Origin: Clostridia bacterium
GTDB taxonomy: Bacteria; Bacillota; Clostridia; Peptostreptococcales; Anaerovoracaceae
NCBI GenBank assembly: GCA_024403185.1
Contig: JAKSSG010000009.1
Coordinates: forward strand, 1-51,534
Direction: 5' to 3'
Length of the DNA: 51,534 nt
Shown here: positions 45,501-51,534 of the stretch, one piece after another
Numbering within the stretch: the first letter of the stretch is position 1
How the letters are laid out: each line of letters opens with the position of its first letter
Made by a program: the position numbers and the translations under genes
The notes under the pieces: generated by a model
What the model was told of the DNA's origin: nothing
Seen by the model: only the letters and a program-made list of their open reading frames with translations
Database searches by the model: none

Positions 45501-46060
45501 TCTATTTCCGTATCAAAGAGTTCTATTCTGTACGGCATCTCGCCTTCAGGCGTGAAAATGTCAATGATGCCGCCTCTCATGCTGAATTCACCACGGGACT
45601 CCAGCATTGCCGTACGTTCGTATCCCATGAGGGCAAGCCTTTCGGCCAGCTGAGCCGGGTCCACATCCTGACCCATGGCAAGTTCAATGACATTCTCTAT
45701 GAAAACCGATTTCGGAGGCAGCTTCCTGATTGCACCGGTAACAGGTGCAATTACAACGCACGGTTCCCCCTTTACCACTGCCTTGAGAACCTTCATTCTC
45801 TCAAGCAGTGCATCGTTGCTCTTGGCTTCATATGCTGCCAGACTTTCGTCCTCCGGAGGCAGCACAAAAAATGAGCTTTCGTTCTCGTCCCCAAAACTCA
45901 TTCGTTCACTAAAAAAAGAAAGGTCTGTCTGAAGCCTTTTTGCCCTGTTTAATGTAGGAACAACAATCAGACACTGACCTTTTTTCTCTTTCAGTATTTC
46001 GGTTATGATTGGTGCAATGCGACTCTCCGAGGCGCCCGCAATGTTAATCATTCCCTTCAT
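42512..46060 (-). CDS. mfd: transcription-repair coupling factor Mfd
   Basis: An 1182-residue DNA translocase that removes stalled RNA polymerase and recruits UvrA. The UvrB-like N-terminal domains are followed by the RNA polymerase interaction domain (DYVVHESHGIGRFMG, near 510) and the SF2 motor with Walker A GDVGFGKTEVA, DEEQRFG and SATPIPRTLHMS, then REQSGHMLEIGYELYC. The start could be the ATG at 46060 or the one at 46051; both overlap the pth end. The size is normal. Confidence 0.97.
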   Translation of the reverse strand: MKGMINIAGASESRIAPIITEILKEKKGQCLIVVPTLNRAKRLQTDLSFFSERMSFGDENESSFFVLPPEDESLAAYEAKSNDALLERMKVLKAVVKGEPCVVIAPVTGAIRKLPPKSVFIENVIELAMGQDVDPAQLAERLALMGYERTAMLESRGEFSMRGGIIDIFTPEGEMPYRIELFDTEIDSIRTFDIETQRSRDTLKSVTIYQCTQLVRDEEAFAKAAGRISRAYNRAIKKTPDLEDALTHRRDQLLEYADGMINLQYMEKFLGYFYDETEYLWDYMDDPLIMVDDPARTLETLDAFAKERACDIEDILESGHGIKEDFAMLPDERDFFRLYELPEERNLEGYIFTPFVMTIKGSLKSAEGPVLKELRQVNTRQTPVYAGHTDQFRDDLEAYIARGFDVTIVCGTEERKKNMLEFVQHENFNDRVLPGRAKAGHIEVVPGTITAGMELTDRKECFIWEGDVFGGNRSVRRKSRRASKSGSNVKQIKSFADVEAGDYVVHESHGIGRFMGLEQLIVQGMKQDFLKVKYAGTDMLYIPVDQLGSLQKYIGGDGITPKVNKLSGNEWKTTRARAVAAVSDMAAELLRVANIRRNKSGFAFGEDTLWQKEFEDSFPYTETDDQLRCVAEIKEDMEKPYPMDRLLCGDVGFGKTEVAARALFKCVIEGKQAAVLVPTTLLANQHFYTLKERFEKFPVRVEMLSRFRTAAQQDKIVKDIAKGEVDLVIGTHRLLSKDVKFKDLGLLVVDEEQRFGVRHKEKMKLLRENIDVLTLSATPIPRTLHMSLSGMKDMSTIEEPPEDRYPVQTYVMEEDEFLIREVIEKEIGRGGQVYVLYNRVKSINRVADTIQRLVPDASIAVGHGQMKESELEDIIMAFAAGEYDVLVSTTIIESGMDIPNVNTMIVLDADKFGLAQLYQLRGRVGRSGRMAYAYLMYHRDKVLTEIAEKRLKAIRDFTEFGSGFKIAMRDLELRGAGNLLGREQSGHMLEIGYELYCKLLDEAIYRESRRQEGIEVLPLDEMRESEATAINLPIPALIPARYIDDEVLKLQMYKKVALVETAEDASDLTDEFIDRFGEPPAETMNLIRVAVIRSAAGRMGITEISQEGYRLKFSLVPDVRFGENTIPDLVEEYGEKIRFNGGKNPFIRLTAAVTTATPMKPASAGYAGKILKELEHFFEVAK

Positions 46061-46637
46061 CTTCCGGATCCTTTTTCTTTCCCGTGTTGAATCTGTTCAT
46101 GGCTATATCCATGCCATCCGTCAGTATGCAGTCAATTGAATCGGCTGCCTTTTTAATTGTTTCGGCCAGAATTTCGGCTTCTTTGCCGCTTACAGGCCCT
46201 GTTACATAGTCCTTCCAGTCATCTCCGCCCGAACTTCCGATACCGATTCGAATGCGCGGAAATCCGTCGTCCTGAAGCTGATAGATTACGGACTTCATTC
46301 CGTTGTGGCTTCCGGAGCTGCCCTTCTTTCTTATGCGAAGGTCTCCCGTGGCCAGATCCAGATCGTCATAGATGACTATCAGATTTTCAATTGGCACATC
46401 ATAGTAGGACATCACTTCTCTAAGGGATTCACCGCTGAGATTCATGTAGGTCTGAGGCTTTACCAGCAGAACCTTCTCTCCGTTGACCATTCCCTCTCCC
46501 GTAAGCGCCTTGTGTCTGATTTTGCTTACTCTGATGCCGTGCTTTGCCGCAAATTCATCCAGAACCAGGAAGCCCATGTTATGACGAGTTTTCTCGTATT
46601 TTTTGCCCGGGTTTCCCAGTCCTGCGATTACATGCAT
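46044..46637 (-). CDS. pth: peptidyl-tRNA hydrolase
   Basis: A 197-residue enzyme that frees tRNA from stalled peptidyl-tRNA. The N-terminal GLGNPGKKYEKTRHNMGF contains the catalytic His, and VYDDLDLATGDLRIRKKG and GSSGSHNGMKS are family blocks. The gene begins three bases after prs and overlaps mfd by 17 bases, the widespread prs-pth-mfd arrangement. Confidence 0.97.
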   Translation of the reverse strand: MHVIAGLGNPGKKYEKTRHNMGFLVLDEFAAKHGIRVSKIRHKALTGEGMVNGEKVLLVKPQTYMNLSGESLREVMSYYDVPIENLIVIYDDLDLATGDLRIRKKGSSGSHNGMKSVIYQLQDDGFPRIRIGIGSSGGDDWKDYVTGPVSGKEAEILAETIKKAADSIDCILTDGMDIAMNRFNTGKKKDPEDEGND

Positions 46638-46640
46638 GTT

Positions 46641-47606
46641 TTAGAATCTGTTCCCTTCAAAAATCTTACTGATTGATTCGTTGCTGTGAATTCTTGAGAG
46701 TGTTTCAGCAAACAGCGGCCCTACTGAAAGAACCTTGATCTTATCGATTTTCTTATCTTCAGGAAGCGGAATAGTGTTGAGGATTACCAGTTCCTCAATT
46801 GCTGAATCCTGAATTCTCTGAATTGCCGGTCCTGAAAGTACCGCGTGGGTTGCACAGGCCTTTACGCTCTTTGCTCCAAGGTCCTTAAGTGCGTTTGCAG
46901 CATTTGTGATTGTGCCGGCTGTATCGATCATGTCATCGAGAAGAATGCAGTTCTTGCCTTCAATGTCACCGATGATGTTCATGATTTCACTTACATTTGG
47001 CTTAGGTCTTCTCTTGTCTACGATTGCAATCGGGCATCCGAGAGGTTCTGCCATGTTTCTTGCTCTTGGAACACTGCCGTGGTCAGGAGAAACGATAACC
47101 AGGTCATCAATGTTCTGTTTTGCATAATATTCTGTAAGAAGAGGCTGTCCGATAAGATGGTCTACCGGAATAGTGAAATATCCCTGAATCTGTGCTGCGT
47201 GCAGATCCATAGTGATGATTCTGTCGGCGCCTGCTGCAACCAGCATGTCAGCAACCAGTTTTGCTGTGATTGGATCGCGTGCCTTTGCTTTTCTGTCCTG
47301 TCTGGCATATCCGTAATACGGAACAACTGCGCAGATTCTGCCTGCTGATGCTCTCTTCATTGCATCGATTGTAATGAGCAGTTCCATCAGGTTGTCATTT
47401 ACAGGGCTGCATGTTGACTGGATTACAAAGCAGTCACAGCCTCTGACAGTCTCGCCCAGGTTTACTGCGGTTTCACCATCGCTGAATTTCTTGCATTCAA
47501 GCTCGCCCAGAGGCTTGCCCATGATTGATGCAATTTCCTCTGCCAGTTCCGGATGTGAGTTGCATGCAAAAAGCTTATAGTTTGCGAATAGACTGTTCTT
47601 CATCAT
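46641..47606 (-). CDS. prs: ribose-phosphate pyrophosphokinase
   Basis: A 321-residue enzyme making PRPP from ribose 5-phosphate and ATP for nucleotide, histidine and tryptophan synthesis. Visible are FVIQSTCSPVNDNLMELL, the YGYARQDRKAKAR ATP loop, the metal-binding DLHAAQIQGYF and the PRPP site LLDDMIDTAGTI. AGGAGGAG precedes two successive ATG codons, so the start is uncertain by one residue. Confidence 0.97.
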   Translation of the reverse strand: MMKNSLFANYKLFACNSHPELAEEIASIMGKPLGELECKKFSDGETAVNLGETVRGCDCFVIQSTCSPVNDNLMELLITIDAMKRASAGRICAVVPYYGYARQDRKAKARDPITAKLVADMLVAAGADRIITMDLHAAQIQGYFTIPVDHLIGQPLLTEYYAKQNIDDLVIVSPDHGSVPRARNMAEPLGCPIAIVDKRRPKPNVSEIMNIIGDIEGKNCILLDDMIDTAGTITNAANALKDLGAKSVKACATHAVLSGPAIQRIQDSAIEELVILNTIPLPEDKKIDKIKVLSVGPLFAETLSRIHSNESISKIFEGNRF

Positions 47607-47623
47607 TTTCTGTTTCTCCTCCT

Positions 47624-49063
47624 CTAGTCTTCGATCTTCTTAAACTCTCTTACTCTGGTTTTTCTTATTGCTTCAATTCTCGATACATCCATGTCGAGAA
47701 TCATTTCACCTACTTTGTATATATCTCCTGCGCCCATGGTCAGAATCAGATCTCCTGCCTTTGCATTATCGTAAACGTAATTTGCCATGGCCAGGAAGTT
47801 CTCAAAATACCCGATTTCCAGCTCGGGATTGTGTTCCTTAATTCTGTCCATCAGGGTTTTGGAACTGATCTTGTAAATGTTCTTTTCACGTGCGGCATAT
47901 ATTTCTGCCAGCATTACCTCGTCCGCCGCATCAAATGCCTCTGCAAATTCATCCAGCAATGCCAGGGTTCTCGTGTATGTATGCGGCTGGAACAGGCACC
48001 ACAGCTTGTTGTGCTTCATGTTCTTCACTGCCGACAGAGTTGCCTTGATTTCTGTAGGATGGTGGGCGTAGTCATCGATTATCTTGACGTTTGTGCTTGT
48101 TCTGCCCAGAATGTCGAATCTTCTGTGTGTTCCGCTGTAGTTTTCCAGGGTTTTCACGATATCATCCACTTCAACGCCTAGAATGTGGCTGCATGCAAAG
48201 GCAGCCAGTGCATTTAGTATGTTATGCTCGCCGGGAACATTCAGGTTTACGGTGCAGAGGTCTCTTCCTTCGTGGTTCACGTCAAATTTCGGCATGCCTT
48301 CAGCATCAAATCTGATATTGCTTGCATAGTAGTCGTTTTCGACTCCGAGACCGAATGTTACAGTGTTCGTAAGCCCCTCAATTACGCTTCTGACGAAAGG
48401 ATTGGCGTCGTATGCGATTACAACTCCATCCTTCGGAACCAGTCTGGCAAACCTTTCGAAGGATCTGGCTATGTGCTCAACGTCCTTGAAATAGTCCAGG
48501 TGGTCCGAATCGATATTGAGTATTATTTCAACGTTCGGGTTGAGTTCAAGGAAACTGTCCCTGTATTCGCATGCTTCGGTTACGAAATAGTCCTTGCCGC
48601 CCACATAGCAGTTTCCGCCTATTTCTTCAAGATTTCCGCCAACCAGGATAGTAGGCTCCTTCCCTGCGTTCTTCAGAATAAGTGAGACCATTGATGTGGT
48701 CGTGGTCTTGCCGTGTGTTCCTGAAATGGCAATGCTTCTTTCGTACTCTCCCATGAGGGCACCCAGTGCCTGTGCTCTGGTTATGGTTGGAATGCCCAGC
48801 TGTCTTGCCTTTACAAGCTCCGGATTGTCGTCGCCCACTGCGACCGTATACACTACAAGATCCACGTCTTCCACATTTTTTGCCCTGTGACCAAGGAAAA
48901 TATGGGCTCCCTGCTCCATGAGGCGTTCCGTAATGTCACTTTCCCTCATATCTGAGCCTGAAACCTCAAAACCCCTGGAAATGAAGATTTCTGCAACAGC
49001 TGAAAGGCCGATGCCGCCTATTCCTATGCAGTGTACTTTTTTATATTCAGACAGATTTATCAC
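47624..49063 (-). CDS. murC: UDP-N-acetylmuramate--L-alanine ligase
   Basis: A 479-residue cytoplasmic ligase that adds L-alanine to UDP-MurNAc. The N-terminal fold shows HCIGIGGIGLSAVAEI; the ATP-binding loop is SGTHGKTTTTSM; HPTEIKATL and the C-terminal domain with LTMGAGDIYKV follow. The start is GTG at 49063 with GGAGG eight bases upstream. It is the first gene of a seven-gene operon, with its own extended -10 promoter. Confidence 0.97.
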   Translation of the reverse strand: MINLSEYKKVHCIGIGGIGLSAVAEIFISRGFEVSGSDMRESDITERLMEQGAHIFLGHRAKNVEDVDLVVYTVAVGDDNPELVKARQLGIPTITRAQALGALMGEYERSIAISGTHGKTTTTSMVSLILKNAGKEPTILVGGNLEEIGGNCYVGGKDYFVTEACEYRDSFLELNPNVEIILNIDSDHLDYFKDVEHIARSFERFARLVPKDGVVIAYDANPFVRSVIEGLTNTVTFGLGVENDYYASNIRFDAEGMPKFDVNHEGRDLCTVNLNVPGEHNILNALAAFACSHILGVEVDDIVKTLENYSGTHRRFDILGRTSTNVKIIDDYAHHPTEIKATLSAVKNMKHNKLWCLFQPHTYTRTLALLDEFAEAFDAADEVMLAEIYAAREKNIYKISSKTLMDRIKEHNPELEIGYFENFLAMANYVYDNAKAGDLILTMGAGDIYKVGEMILDMDVSRIEAIRKTRVREFKKIED

Positions 49064-49092
49064 TTGTCGTCCTCCCTGTTACATACACGGTT

Positions 49093-49101
49093 ATTATAGC
49101 A
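49093..49101 (-). promoter_or_regulatory. extended -10 promoter of the murC operon
   Basis: Minus-strand TGCTATAAT about 30 bases before the GTG of murC, leaving a short leader with GGGAGG. Confidence 0.6.
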
Positions 49102-49167
49102 CAAGATATGGGCCTTTGTGGGCATTCTTGACGGAGTTATTATTTTCAGAATTTTTTGTAATATTAC

Positions 49168-49196
49168 TTGTATTTTTTTACAATTCGTTATATACT
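49168..49196 (+). promoter_or_regulatory. spoVG promoter
   Basis: TTGTAT, a 17-base spacer and TATACT, preceded by an A/T-rich stretch. It looks like a vegetative promoter; I found no good sigma-H match, although spoVG of Bacillus subtilis uses sigma-H. Confidence 0.65.
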
Positions 49197-49235
49197 TAAG
49201 CGTAAATTTTTTTCGGCATGAAAGGCGGTACGCAT

Positions 49236-49547
49236 ATGAACATTACTGACGTACGAATCCGCAAGGTAAACGATGATGGCAAGATGAAAGCTATCGTATC
49301 CATTACCTTCGACGACGAGTTTGTAGTTCATGACATTAAGATTATCGAAGGACAGAATGGACTCTTTATTGCAATGCCTAGCAGGAAAATGGGAGAAGGC
49401 GATTTCAGAGATATCGCTCACCCACTGGTATCTGAAACCAGAAACAAAATCAGAGACGCCATATTTGAAGAATACGATAAGGTTCTGGCACAAAAGGCAA
49501 CCGAGGAGACAGCAGGCGAACCTGAAGGCGAACCTGAAGAAGCATAA
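49236..49547 (+). CDS. spoVG: septation regulator SpoVG
   Basis: A 103-residue nucleic-acid-binding regulator. The conserved start [19 protein letters not shown] and the core [22 protein letters not shown] are unmistakable. The acidic tail EPEGEPEEA is variable in the family. AAAGGCGGT precedes the ATG at 49236; the frame is open six codons upstream. SpoVG is also present in non-sporulating Bacillota, so it does not prove sporulation. The gene stands alone, divergent from murC. Confidence 0.96.
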   Translation: MNITDVRIRKVNDDGKMKAIVSITFDDEFVVHDIKIIEGQNGLFIAMPSRKMGEGDFRDIAHPLVSETRNKIRDAIFEEYDKVLAQKATEETAGEPEGEPEEA

Positions 49548-49581
49548 TCGGTATTGCATGAATAAATTCAAAATTGGTAAG

Positions 49582-49607
49582 AAAAAAGGAGCTTTTGCTC
49601 CTTTTTT
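49582..49607 (+). terminator. terminator after spoVG
   Basis: AAAAAAGGAGC, loop TTTT, GCTCCTTTTTT. It can also act on the minus strand for the lipoprotein gene. Confidence 0.9.
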
Positions 49608-49625
49608 GTTGCTTTTTCAGTCAAT

Positions 49626-50033
49626 TCACTGCCGGTTGAAGTAGTTTATCCCGTCCCGCGGGTAAAAATATGTCCTGATGTACCCGTCGGTACTCAAAAC
49701 CACGAATTCATTGGTTTTTTTCACGTAATATACCGTGTCTCCGTCCTCTTTCTCGGTCTTTGTAAGGGCCTCCGGGTTTGATATCACGGCGTTTGCCGCC
49801 TCCAGATACTCTTCCGTCGAGTCAAATCCCATATCAATGCCGTGTTTACGGTAGTGATCCTGCAGGTAATCGTCATATCTGAATGAATATTCCGTCTGAA
49901 CGGTCTGCTGACCGGTATCTGCTGCCGGTTTTTCCTGCTGACCGGTTTTTTTGCCCTGACAGGCTGATATTCCGGCAATGACCAGTGCAAGCAAAACCAG
50001 CAGAGAAACTATTGTTTTTGCATTAATCTTCAT
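49626..50033 (-). CDS. small lipoprotein with toxin-nuclease-like domain
   Basis: A 135-residue predicted lipoprotein. The signal peptide (residues 1-24) ends in the lipobox AGISAC with the lipidated Cys 25; a Gln/Lys/Pro-rich linker follows. The domain at 48-135 has the pattern HYRKHGIDMGFDSTEEYLEA, then a Tyr/Val strand, TNEFVVLSTDGYIRTYF and a final GINYF, which resembles C-terminal BECR-type nuclease domains of polymorphic toxins. No immunity gene is evident. Its ATG overlaps the stop of the membrane protein gene upstream (TAATG), so the two are coupled. The nuclease comparison is from pattern memory and not established. Confidence 0.75.
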   Translation of the reverse strand: MKINAKTIVSLLVLLALVIAGISACQGKKTGQQEKPAADTGQQTVQTEYSFRYDDYLQDHYRKHGIDMGFDSTEEYLEAANAVISNPEALTKTEKEDGDTVYYVKKTNEFVVLSTDGYIRTYFYPRDGINYFNRQ

Positions 50034-51082
50034 TACTCCGCCTCTTCGCTGTATTTCTGTCTGGCCTCGTTAAGGCTCATTTCGTTGGCCCCGCCACTGT
50101 AGTCGGGATCCTCTTTCTGAACTCTGTCATCCTCCCATCCGCAGACAGGACAGATTTCAAATGAATTGCTTTTTGAGAAATAGTGTCTGCCGCATACCGG
50201 GCAGAGAAGATCTTCGTTCATTTTCTTTTCCTTCTTCTTCCTTGATTGCATGATATATACGGGCCCATAGAGAACTATCACCAGTACAATAAGCATGACA
50301 ACGTATCCGTATCTGTAGTCGCCCAGTGCCTCAAATACTCCCAGCGGGCTTCCCTTGCTGATATGTGCCAGATACATGAAGTTTCTTCCGGTGATTACGT
50401 CAAAGGCATAGATTCCACCGGCCATGGCAAAGAGCGCCGCAATGTTTGGCACTATTGTGCCTAATTCCGGGACGATATCTCCTCCAGCCAAGCACATGAC
50501 CACATAGGCAATCAGCAGAATGTGGACCGTAAAGCTGTGAACGCTCATCAGGTTGAATGCCGGCAGAGCTGTCCACGCCGGAAACAGAATGGCCGCAAGG
50601 CATCCCGGCACGCCTACCAGGTATAGGAAATTACCTATCTGTCTGTTCAGCACGCTCCCCTTGTGCGTGAATGGATGGATAATCGCCAGTATTATGCTGA
50701 TGCTGCACAGATGAAATGGAAGGTAGTTCAACAGGGATACATGGTTGGCCGCAACGATGATATATTCTATGATCTTATCAATAAGCATCAGCATTGCCGT
50801 TATCATGCGCATGCCATGTCTGCATAGCTTCTGCCCCGGCTGCCGGCGGTGGCTGTGCCGACCCTCCGGCTGTTCTTTGGACCGTCCCTCCGGCTGTCCA
50901 TCCGGCTGTCCCGCGGTTCTCGGACAGGCCTGACCGCAGCCGCAGTCGCAGCCCCTTCTGTACAGCAGGGCAAGAACCACCGATGTAACGATCATCAGTA
51001 CTATCCAGAAGATGTGTTCCGGTCCGAAAAGGCTAAATCCGTCATATATTGAACTGTCTATCGTCTCAAGTGTGTTGAACAT
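50033..51082 (-). CDS. TIGR02206/YwaF-type membrane protein fused to a CPCC cysteine-rich domain
   Basis: A 349-residue protein. Residues 1-290 hold about seven helices, with FGPEHIFWI at the start and LPFHLCSISIILA and NLMSVHSF further on, the marks of TIGR02206 (YwaF) proteins. A low-complexity Gly/Gln/Pro/Glu loop (about 55-85) interrupts helices 1 and 2. After a basic KKKEKK stretch, residues 295-349 form a rubredoxin-like domain with two CPVCG pairs and GWEDD and NEMSLNEARQ, matching CPCC proteins. The function is unknown. There is no Shine-Dalgarno; TGCTATAAT ends seven bases before the ATG. Confidence 0.82.
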   Translation of the reverse strand: MFNTLETIDSSIYDGFSLFGPEHIFWIVLMIVTSVVLALLYRRGCDCGCGQACPRTAGQPDGQPEGRSKEQPEGRHSHRRQPGQKLCRHGMRMITAMLMLIDKIIEYIIVAANHVSLLNYLPFHLCSISIILAIIHPFTHKGSVLNRQIGNFLYLVGVPGCLAAILFPAWTALPAFNLMSVHSFTVHILLIAYVVMCLAGGDIVPELGTIVPNIAALFAMAGGIYAFDVITGRNFMYLAHISKGSPLGVFEALGDYRYGYVVMLIVLVIVLYGPVYIMQSRKKKEKKMNEDLLCPVCGRHYFSKSNSFEICPVCGWEDDRVQKEDPDYSGGANEMSLNEARQKYSEEAE

Positions 51083-51088
51083 ATATTA

Positions 51089-51097
51089 ATTATAGCA
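51089..51097 (-). promoter_or_regulatory. extended -10 promoter of the TIGR02206-lipoprotein pair
   Basis: Minus-strand TGCTATAAT followed by six bases and ATG at 51082; a leaderless mRNA is predicted. Confidence 0.6.
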
Positions 51098-51202
51098 TGA
51101 AATCAAACTCTGACCCAAAGTTCCGCACATTTAAACCGATGTTAAGCCATTTGCGGGTGCTCCTCTGCGAAAAATCACAGCAATCCCCCTGTTCACGCTA
51201 AC

Positions 51203-51259
51203 ATTTCGCACATGCACCCCCGCAAATGCCCATTCTTTCGTTGCCCTTCTGCGGAACTT
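51203..51259 (+). repeat. 57-bp direct repeat, copy 1
   Basis: Begins ATTTCGCACATG and ends CTGCGGAACTT; 55 of 57 bases equal copy 2, the differences being a CA/AC swap. Confidence 0.9.
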
Positions 51260-51297
51260 CTTTTACTGCAAAGGCAAGAACTGCTGCTTTAATTCAA

Positions 51298-51354
51298 ATT
51301 TCGCACATGACCCCCCGCAAATGCCCATTCTTTCGTTGCCCTTCTGCGGAACTT
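51298..51354 (+). repeat. 57-bp direct repeat, copy 2
   Basis: Second copy, 38 bases after the first. Its end forms the right terminal inverted repeat of the larger element. Confidence 0.9.
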
Positions 51355-51369
51355 TGGGTAGCAAAAGAA

Positions 51370-51393
51370 AAAGACGAGCAAATGCTCGTCTTT
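51370..51393 (-). terminator. terminator of the tRNA cluster
   Basis: AAAGACGAGC and GCTCGTCTTT with loop AAAT; on the minus strand TTTTT follows the stem, downstream of tRNA-Gln. Confidence 0.88.
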
Positions 51394-51399
51394 TCTTAT

Positions 51400-51474
51400 T
51401 GGCTAGGGTAGCAGGATTCGAACCTGCGCATGATGGAATCAGAATCCATTGCCTTACCGCTTGGCGATACCCCA
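51400..51474 (-). tRNA. tRNA-Gln (anticodon CTG)
   Basis: A 75-base cloverleaf read on the minus strand: acceptor TGGGGTA/TACCCTA, D-arm CGCCAAGCGG, anticodon loop TTCTGAT between ATGGA and TCCAT, T-loop GGTTCGAATCC, encoded CCA. The CTG anticodon reads CAG. Confidence 0.95.
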
Positions 51475-51481
51475 CCGATTA

Positions 51482-51534
51482 TGGGGTGGATAGTGGGATT
51501 CGAACCCACGCATAACGGAGCCACAACCCGCTGT
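51482..51534 (-). tRNA. tRNA-His (anticodon GTG), cut by the window edge
   Basis: The 3' part of a tRNA: anticodon loop TTGTGGC, T-arm with GGTTCGAATCC, acceptor TATCCAC, discriminator C and encoded CCA. Discriminator C73 is specific for tRNA-His. The 5' part lies beyond the window. Confidence 0.9.

Larger units (their letters stand above)
51113..51359. repeat. 247-bp element with 15-bp terminal inverted repeats
   Basis: ACCCAAAGTTCCGCA at 51113-51127 is the exact reverse complement of TGCGGAACTTTGGGT at 51345-51359. Inside are two direct 57-bp copies and one diverged inverted copy of the same unit. No protein-coding gene is credible here. This fills most of the 317-base gap between 51083 and 51399. 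Confidence 0.7.

Noticed and set aside
36108-48205. Dispersed 12-base word GCAAAGGCAGCC (near 36108, 38307, 41107, 48193) as an uptake or Chi-like signal
   Set aside because: Three of the four copies encode the common peptide Ala-Ala-Phe-Ala in the same frame, so codon use explains them; a single intergenic copy is not enough.
50840-50935. Repetitive CGGCTGTC-like units
   Set aside because: They encode the Gly/Gln/Pro/Glu low-complexity loop of the TIGR02206 protein; no array structure.
51226-51475. Short open frames inside the 57-bp repeats and running into the tRNA-Gln region
   Set aside because: They consist of repeated non-coding sequence, lack ribosome binding sites and overlap a terminator and tRNA.

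Overview
This window is a chromosomal segment from a Gram-positive anaerobe of the Bacillota, most likely class Clostridia. The placement rests on gene content and protein character: pyruvate phosphate dikinase, pyruvate carboxylase, Pta, SpoVG, alpha2-type glycyl-tRNA synthetase, a T-box riboswitch and strong AGGAGG ribosome binding sites. A member of the Peptostreptococcales/Anaerovoracaceae is my best guess, with low certainty. Most of the window is core genome in tightly packed, often translationally coupled operons (many ATGA or TAATG overlaps). I saw no phage, insertion sequence or CRISPR array.

Layout. Positions 1-14.3 kb (minus strand) form a long housekeeping run: a small membrane protein, DUF308 protein, two FAD oxidoreductases, PhoH, YbeY, Era, RecO, a UBA-like/DUF4342 protein, GlyQS, PpdK and a SpoIIE-type phosphatase fused to an RsbW-like kinase domain. 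Then come pfkA-dnaE (minus) and, divergently, an L,D-transpeptidase (plus). Positions 20.4-26.9 kb (minus) hold pyc with a small membrane protein, and typA-mscS. Positions 27.0-31.7 kb hold a methyltransferase (plus), ung-lysO (minus), and a GME-fold protein with an Elp3-like radical SAM protein (plus). Positions 31.7-35.0 kb are an accessory operon: a tyrosine-type T-box riboswitch, an acyl/aryl-CoA ligase and an OFA-family MFS transporter. Next are pta, an ArsB/NhaD-type permease and a metal-responsive arsR-zntA operon with its operators (35-40 kb, minus). Positions 40.0-49.1 kb (minus) form one long operon murC-prs-pth-mfd-eutH-dapB-unknown, divergent from spoVG. The right end holds a lipoprotein and a membrane protein with a CPCC domain, a 247-bp repeat element, and tRNA-Gln and tRNA-His genes (minus).

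The most notable points are these. (1) A Tyr-specific T-box (UAC specifier, UGGU matching discriminator A) drives a CoA ligase and transporter instead of a tRNA synthetase or amino-acid biosynthesis gene, suggesting a tyrosine-linked aromatic acid pathway. (2) At least seven genes have a -10 hexamer exactly 6-7 bases before the start codon and no Shine-Dalgarno, predicting leaderless mRNAs, several as back-to-back divergent pairs. (3) The zinc/cadmium ATPase has lost most of its nucleotide-binding domain in frame. (4) A small lipoprotein carries a domain resembling BECR-type toxin nucleases. (5) A 247-bp element with 15-bp terminal inverted repeats lies beside the tRNA genes. All family names come from reading the translated sequences; no database search was run.
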